8,236 nt of DNA. Source: Chloroflexota bacterium. Its GTDB lineage: Bacteria; Chloroflexota; Limnocylindria; Limnocylindrales; CSP1-4. Shown one piece after another: positions 6,427-8,236 of this stretch. The stretch covers positions 1-8,236 of the forward strand of contig JAJYJR010000246.1 of NCBI GenBank assembly GCA_021789355.1, in the 5' to 3' direction. The notes beneath the pieces are model-generated. The model saw only the letters and a program-made list of their open reading frames with translations, was not told the origin of the DNA and searched no databases. Within the stretch, counting starts at the first letter, position 1, and each line of letters begins with the position of its first letter. A program made the position numbers and the translations under genes.

Positions 6427-6449
6427 GAGCGCACGTCCACAGGGTGTCG
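6427..6449. other. Attachment junction (attL/attR candidate) of the element
   Basis: The monooxygenase reading frame is intact up to the codons for DTLWT (ending at 6434) and then turns into unrelated CARR-stop. The integrase promoter begins within 20 bp. A second copy of the same gene start breaks at the identical base at 7157, which pins the edge to 6432 on the plus strand. Serine integrase sites usually lie just upstream of the integrase start. The partner site should be beyond the left edge. Confidence 0.55.
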
Positions 6450-6543
6450 TACCCGAGCCGGTCGGCCCGAACGCCAGCCTCGAGGAGCGAGGGCCAGTCC
6501 GTGTACTGGTTCCAGCACAGGGCGCCGATCTTGACTTCGCTCA
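6432..6543. repeat. Repeat copy 1 of the truncated monooxygenase start
   Basis: Matches the segment 7157-7233. Positions 6432-6459 and 7157-7184 agree at 27 of 28 bases, and the homology ends abruptly at 6432/7157. The match resumes across the first 14 or so codons. This copy holds 33 bp that are absent from the other. Confidence 0.7.
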
Positions 6544-6656
6544 ACTTACGCTCCATTTCATCAGGAGGGTCGACCGTGAACTGCCGCAGGCGCCGCCCGG
6601 GACGCGTGATCCCGATCCGGCGGGTGCCGTGACACCCTCGGCAGCAGTGCCTCGAT

Positions 6657-7001
6657 TCACTCCTGGCTGACGATATCGACCGAGATCTCCGCCGCCGGAA
6701 TCGTTCCCCTGTTCTCGAGCCAGTGGGTCGTGTTCCGATCCTCGGGCCAGCCCACTCCCGGCCCGTAGTCCATCGCGACCCCGTCTCGATGGTCCGTGAT
6801 CGTTCCCTGCAGGATGTAGACGGTGCCCGGTCTGCCCTTGTGGTCGTGAATCGGGCCGAAGACGCCTCCGGGCTCGATGGTGACCATGCGCATTCGAAGC
6901 TGGCGTCGTTCCATGCCCTCGATCTCGGGGCCAAGGTCAACCGTTGCAAGCAACTTCACCGTAACCCCCTTCGTCTCAGGTGCCGCCTGATCGTCGCTCA
7001 T
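6657..7001 (-). CDS. Small cupin-domain protein
   Basis: 114 residues, one cupin beta-barrel. Motif 1 is PGGVFGPIHDHKGRPGTVYILQG with His52 and His54, and motif 2 is DYGPGVGWPEDRNTTHWLEN with His93. The glutamate usual in motif 1 is replaced by glycine or threonine (about 59-60), so metal binding may be altered. Relatives are single-domain cupins of unknown substrate. The ATG at 7001 is chosen because a GGGGGAG ribosome site lies about 8 nt upstream; the frame is open for 17 more codons, but that part looks non-coding. A possible 31-residue frame upstream ends on this start as ATGA. The gene lies between the two truncated monooxygenase starts, outside the integrase-proximal edge, so it is probably chromosomal. 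Confidence 0.85.
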   Translation of the reverse strand: MSDDQAAPETKGVTVKLLATVDLGPEIEGMERRQLRMRMVTIEPGGVFGPIHDHKGRPGTVYILQGTITDHRDGVAMDYGPGVGWPEDRNTTHWLENRGTIPAAEISVDIVSQE

Positions 7002-7093
7002 GGTGCTCTCCCCCTCTTCGCGTCCGGGTCTATCGGAGATTGGGCGGCCCACCAGGCGGGCAGGACGCTGCGACCCAGGCGATACGCGGCCAT
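6998..7093 (-). CDS. Possible 31-residue ORF upstream of the cupin gene
   Basis: ATG at 7093 (MAAYRLGRSVLPAWWAAQ...) to TGA at 7000-6998, overlapping the cupin start as ATGA. The frame is open upstream of the ATG, so this may be the tail of a decayed gene rather than a peptide. No family is recognised and no ribosome site is evident. Confidence 0.2.
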   Translation of the reverse strand: MAAYRLGRSVLPAWWAAQSPIDPDAKRGRAP

Positions 7094-7155
7094 CCTGAAC
7101 TCGCTCCCGCGTCGTCGAACACGTGCCGTCCGGCGTCGATCGCGTAGCCGCGACC

Positions 7156-7236
7156 TCACGTCCACAGGGTGTCGCACCCGAGCCCCCAGTCGGTGGACTG
7201 GTTCCAGCAGAGCGCGCCGAGCTTCACCTCAGTCAT
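7156..7236 (-). pseudogene. Truncated luciferase-like monooxygenase, N-terminal fragment 2
   Basis: 26 codons from ATG at 7236 (MTEVKLGALCWNQSTDW, then GLGCDTLWT) to an in-frame TGA at 7158-7156. It aligns with fragment 1 but lacks 11 residues (33 bp) in the first helix and stops directly after DTLWT, at the same base where fragment 1 is cut. It keeps a plausible leaderless promoter (TAGATT, 6 nt before the ATG), so it may still be transcribed as a 26-residue peptide. Read as a remnant of a second copy or of an earlier recombination event at the same site. Confidence 0.65.
7157..7233. repeat. Repeat copy 2 of the truncated monooxygenase start
   Basis: Direct repeat partner of 6432-6543, about 725 bp away and in the same orientation. 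Past 7156 the sequences have no similarity, which makes the boundary sharp to the base. Confidence 0.7.
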
Positions 7237-7242
7237 GTGACC

Positions 7243-7248
7243 AATCTA
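7243..7248 (-). promoter_or_regulatory. Likely -10 box (TAGATT) of monooxygenase fragment 2
   Basis: TAGATT on the minus strand, 6 nt before the ATG at 7236; no -35 is obvious. It is part of the divergent gap shared with the pentapeptide-repeat gene. Its survival suggests that this copy keeps the original gene's promoter, while fragment 1 has none. Confidence 0.45.
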
Positions 7249-7289
7249 CGGCGTGCCCCTGATCCTGGCGCGTCCCGACGCGGCGGGGC

Positions 7290-7295
7290 TACGAT
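7290..7295 (+). promoter_or_regulatory. Likely -10 box (TACGAT) of the pentapeptide transcript
   Basis: TACGAT, 6 nt before the ATG at 7302, again the leaderless spacing. It drives the 12-codon leader frame and, behind it, the pentapeptide-repeat gene. Confidence 0.45.
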
Positions 7296-7301
7296 CCCGT
7301 C

Positions 7302-7340
7302 ATGCACCACCATCGTGCCGCTGCCCCGGGCCGGCCGTGA
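7302..7340 (+). CDS. Possible 12-codon leader ORF before the pentapeptide gene
   Basis: ATG at 7302 encodes MHHHRAAAPGRP and ends in TGA at 7338-7340, overlapping the GTG start of the next gene as GTGA. The leaderless promoter box upstream would place this ATG at the 5' end of the mRNA. The three consecutive histidines hint at a translational leader, but a one-base shift of a true longer N-terminus is equally possible. Confidence 0.35.
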   Translation: MHHHRAAAPGRP

Positions 7341-8044
7341 CGGTTCCCCGACGGTCCGGGGCGCCCGATGCCGCGACGAAGGATCCGCATGCTCCCCGGT
7401 CCCCCGCCGCGCCGAAGATCCCGATCGAGCTGCAGCCCGCTGTGATGGACGGAGCCGATTGCCCGGCCGAGGACAGCTGGTCGGCCGTCCAGGTCGCGGG
7501 CTGGGACCGGCCAGCCCTGGTCGCCTCGGGGATCGAGTTCGCCGGCTCGCGGCTCGACACGGTCGATCTCTCGGAATCGCGCCTCTCTCGCCTGGCTCTC
7601 GTGGACTGCGAGCTGACGGCATCGAACCTCGCGAACCTGCAGGCGCGCGAGTCCTCCATGCTGCGCGTCACGGTCCGGCGCTGCCGTCTCACCGGGCTCG
7701 CCTGGACGGCCGGCATCCTCCGCGACGTGCGCTTCGAAGACTGCCGGGCCGACCTCGTCTCGCTTCGGTTCGCCCGGCTGGAGCGCGTTCGCTTCGTGCG
7801 ATGCGTGCTCACCGAGGGCGACTTCCAGGGGGTGCGAGGCGACTCCGTCGCGTTCGTGGACTGCGACCTTGGGCACGCGGAGTTCTCGCAGGCACATTTC
7901 GAACGTTCGGAGATCCGGCACTGCGGCCTGGAGGGCCTTTCCGGAGTCCAGGGCCTGCGCGGGATGAGCCTGCTGCCAGTCGACGTCATCGCGCTCGCAG
8001 CGGCCTTCGCATCCGAGCTCGGCGTGCGGACGCTCGAGGACTAG
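7337..8044 (+). CDS. Pentapeptide-repeat protein
   Basis: 235 residues. A short basic, Pro-rich N-terminus (PRRSGAPD...PAAPKIPIELQ) leads into about 25 loose pentapeptide units from residue 65 or so to 200. Examples are SRLDTVDLSESRLSRLALVDCELTASNLANL and DVRFEDCRADLVSLRFARLERVRF, with L, F or C at the central positions as in a right-handed beta-helix. The C-terminus (LLPVDVIALAAAFASELGVRTLED) is a capping helix. It is a soluble protein of unknown role; some distant relatives mimic DNA and protect gyrase, but nothing here shows that. The start chosen is GTG at 7337, overlapping the leader stop as GTGA; the frame is open to 7253, but the promoter box at 7290 argues against an earlier start. 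Confidence 0.85.
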   Translation: MTVPRRSGAPDAATKDPHAPRSPAAPKIPIELQPAVMDGADCPAEDSWSAVQVAGWDRPALVASGIEFAGSRLDTVDLSESRLSRLALVDCELTASNLANLQARESSMLRVTVRRCRLTGLAWTAGILRDVRFEDCRADLVSLRFARLERVRFVRCVLTEGDFQGVRGDSVAFVDCDLGHAEFSQAHFERSEIRHCGLEGLSGVQGLRGMSLLPVDVIALAAAFASELGVRTLED

Positions 8045-8185
8045 CGACGGCCCGGGCGGGTCCGCCACCATCGGGCCGCGGGTGGAGCCGGTCGACCTCG
8101 CCCCGCTTCACGAACCGCGGACCCACCCTCGCGCAGGACCTTTGGGGGGCTGGCGCGCGAGGCCGCGGCGCGCGACGTTGCACCC

Positions 8186-8236
8186 GTGATCAGCGACCAG
8201 ACGCCGAGAGGCAGCGCACACCGCAAGGCCATGAAG
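8186..8236 (+). CDS. Possible gene start cut by the right edge
   Basis: GTG at 8186 opens a frame without a stop to the last base (MISDQTPRGSAHRKAMK). A GACGTT box ends 6 nt before the GTG, the same spacing as other leaderless genes here, though it lacks the T of TAnnnT. Seventeen codons are too few to recognise a family. The rest of 8045-8185 shows no gene. Confidence 0.25.
   Translation, partial: MISDQTPRGSAHRKAMK

Larger units (their letters stand above)
6419..6556 (-). pseudogene. Truncated luciferase-like monooxygenase, N-terminal fragment 1
   Basis: 45 codons from ATG at 6556 to TAG at 6421-6419. Residues 8-41 (VKIGALCWNQYTDW...GVRADRLGYDTLWT) are the first strand, helix and second strand of LLM-class flavin/F420-dependent oxidoreductases, which normally run to about 300 residues. 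After Thr41 the sequence leaves the family (CARR, stop) at the integrase side. No good ribosome site or TAnnnT box stands before the ATG, and a TTG at 6544 is another possible start. The fragment cannot be a working enzyme. Disruption by insertion of the integrase element is the simplest reading; the missing part should lie at the element's other end. Confidence 0.75.

Noticed and set aside
6622..6637. GGGTG-CCGTGA-CACCC hairpin downstream of the cupin gene as its terminator
   Set aside because: Only a 5-bp stem, no T-tract, and expected often at this GC content.
7289..8071. 260-codon minus-strand frame opposite the pentapeptide gene
   Set aside because: Mirror of a repetitive GC-rich gene, with no recognisable motif and no start signal. 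The plus strand has clear pentapeptide units.
8048..8078. Nested hairpin (CGGCCC/GGGCCG with inner GGCG/CGCC) after the pentapeptide stop
   Set aside because: The location fits a terminator, but the arms are short and no T-run follows.
1..8236. CRISPR array, tRNA, rRNA or insertion sequence
   Set aside because: No regularly spaced repeats, no cloverleaf-like sequence, no rRNA segment and no transposase were seen; the two recombinases are serine enzymes.

Overview
The window reads as the end of an integrated mobile element (about 1-6431) joined to ordinary chromosomal DNA (about 6432-8236) of a high-GC bacterium. Several genes seem to start on leaderless transcripts: a TAnnnT box sits exactly 6 nt before the start codon. 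There is also an N-terminal fragment of a luciferase-like (LLM, probably F420-type) monooxygenase, a small cupin and a divergent-sequence pentapeptide protein. Together these suggest Chloroflexota (Limnocylindria-like) or a deep actinobacterial lineage. This placement is inference from style, not from a marker gene.

Element, minus strand, right to left: a small XRE-type repressor (3993-3778), two small unknown proteins (3770-3546 and 3565-3329), a 562-residue P-loop ATPase of a phage/plasmid replication type (3332-1644), a 220-residue small serine recombinase (1647-985), a winged-HTH protein with a proline-rich repeat linker and one transmembrane helix (992-378), a possible 24-residue peptide (323-249), and the first 84 codons of a DNA methyltransferase that runs off the left edge. 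Most joints overlap (20 nt, GTGA, GTGA, ATGAGTGA, ATGA), so this is one translationally coupled operon. Divergent from the repressor, across a 48-bp gap with short palindromes, is a 370-residue orphan with a C-terminal zinc ribbon (4042-5154). Convergent to that is a 401-residue large-type serine integrase (6403-5198).

Boundary: immediately upstream of the integrase lies the first 41 codons of an LLM monooxygenase, cut after the codons for TLWT (6434-6439 area). This looks like one attachment junction of the element. About 725 bp further right a second, internally deleted LLM start (7236-7156) is cut at exactly the same base. The same site therefore seems to have been broken or duplicated twice.

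Chromosomal side: a cupin gene lies between the two LLM fragments, a pentapeptide-repeat gene (7337-8044) is preceded by an overlapping 12-codon leader ORF, and a possible new gene start sits at the right edge.

The most unusual points are the twice-cut LLM target site, a cluster of four 9-bp iteron-like units forming a 15-bp inverted repeat inside the 3' part of the ATPase gene, and the predicted membrane-tethered winged-HTH protein.
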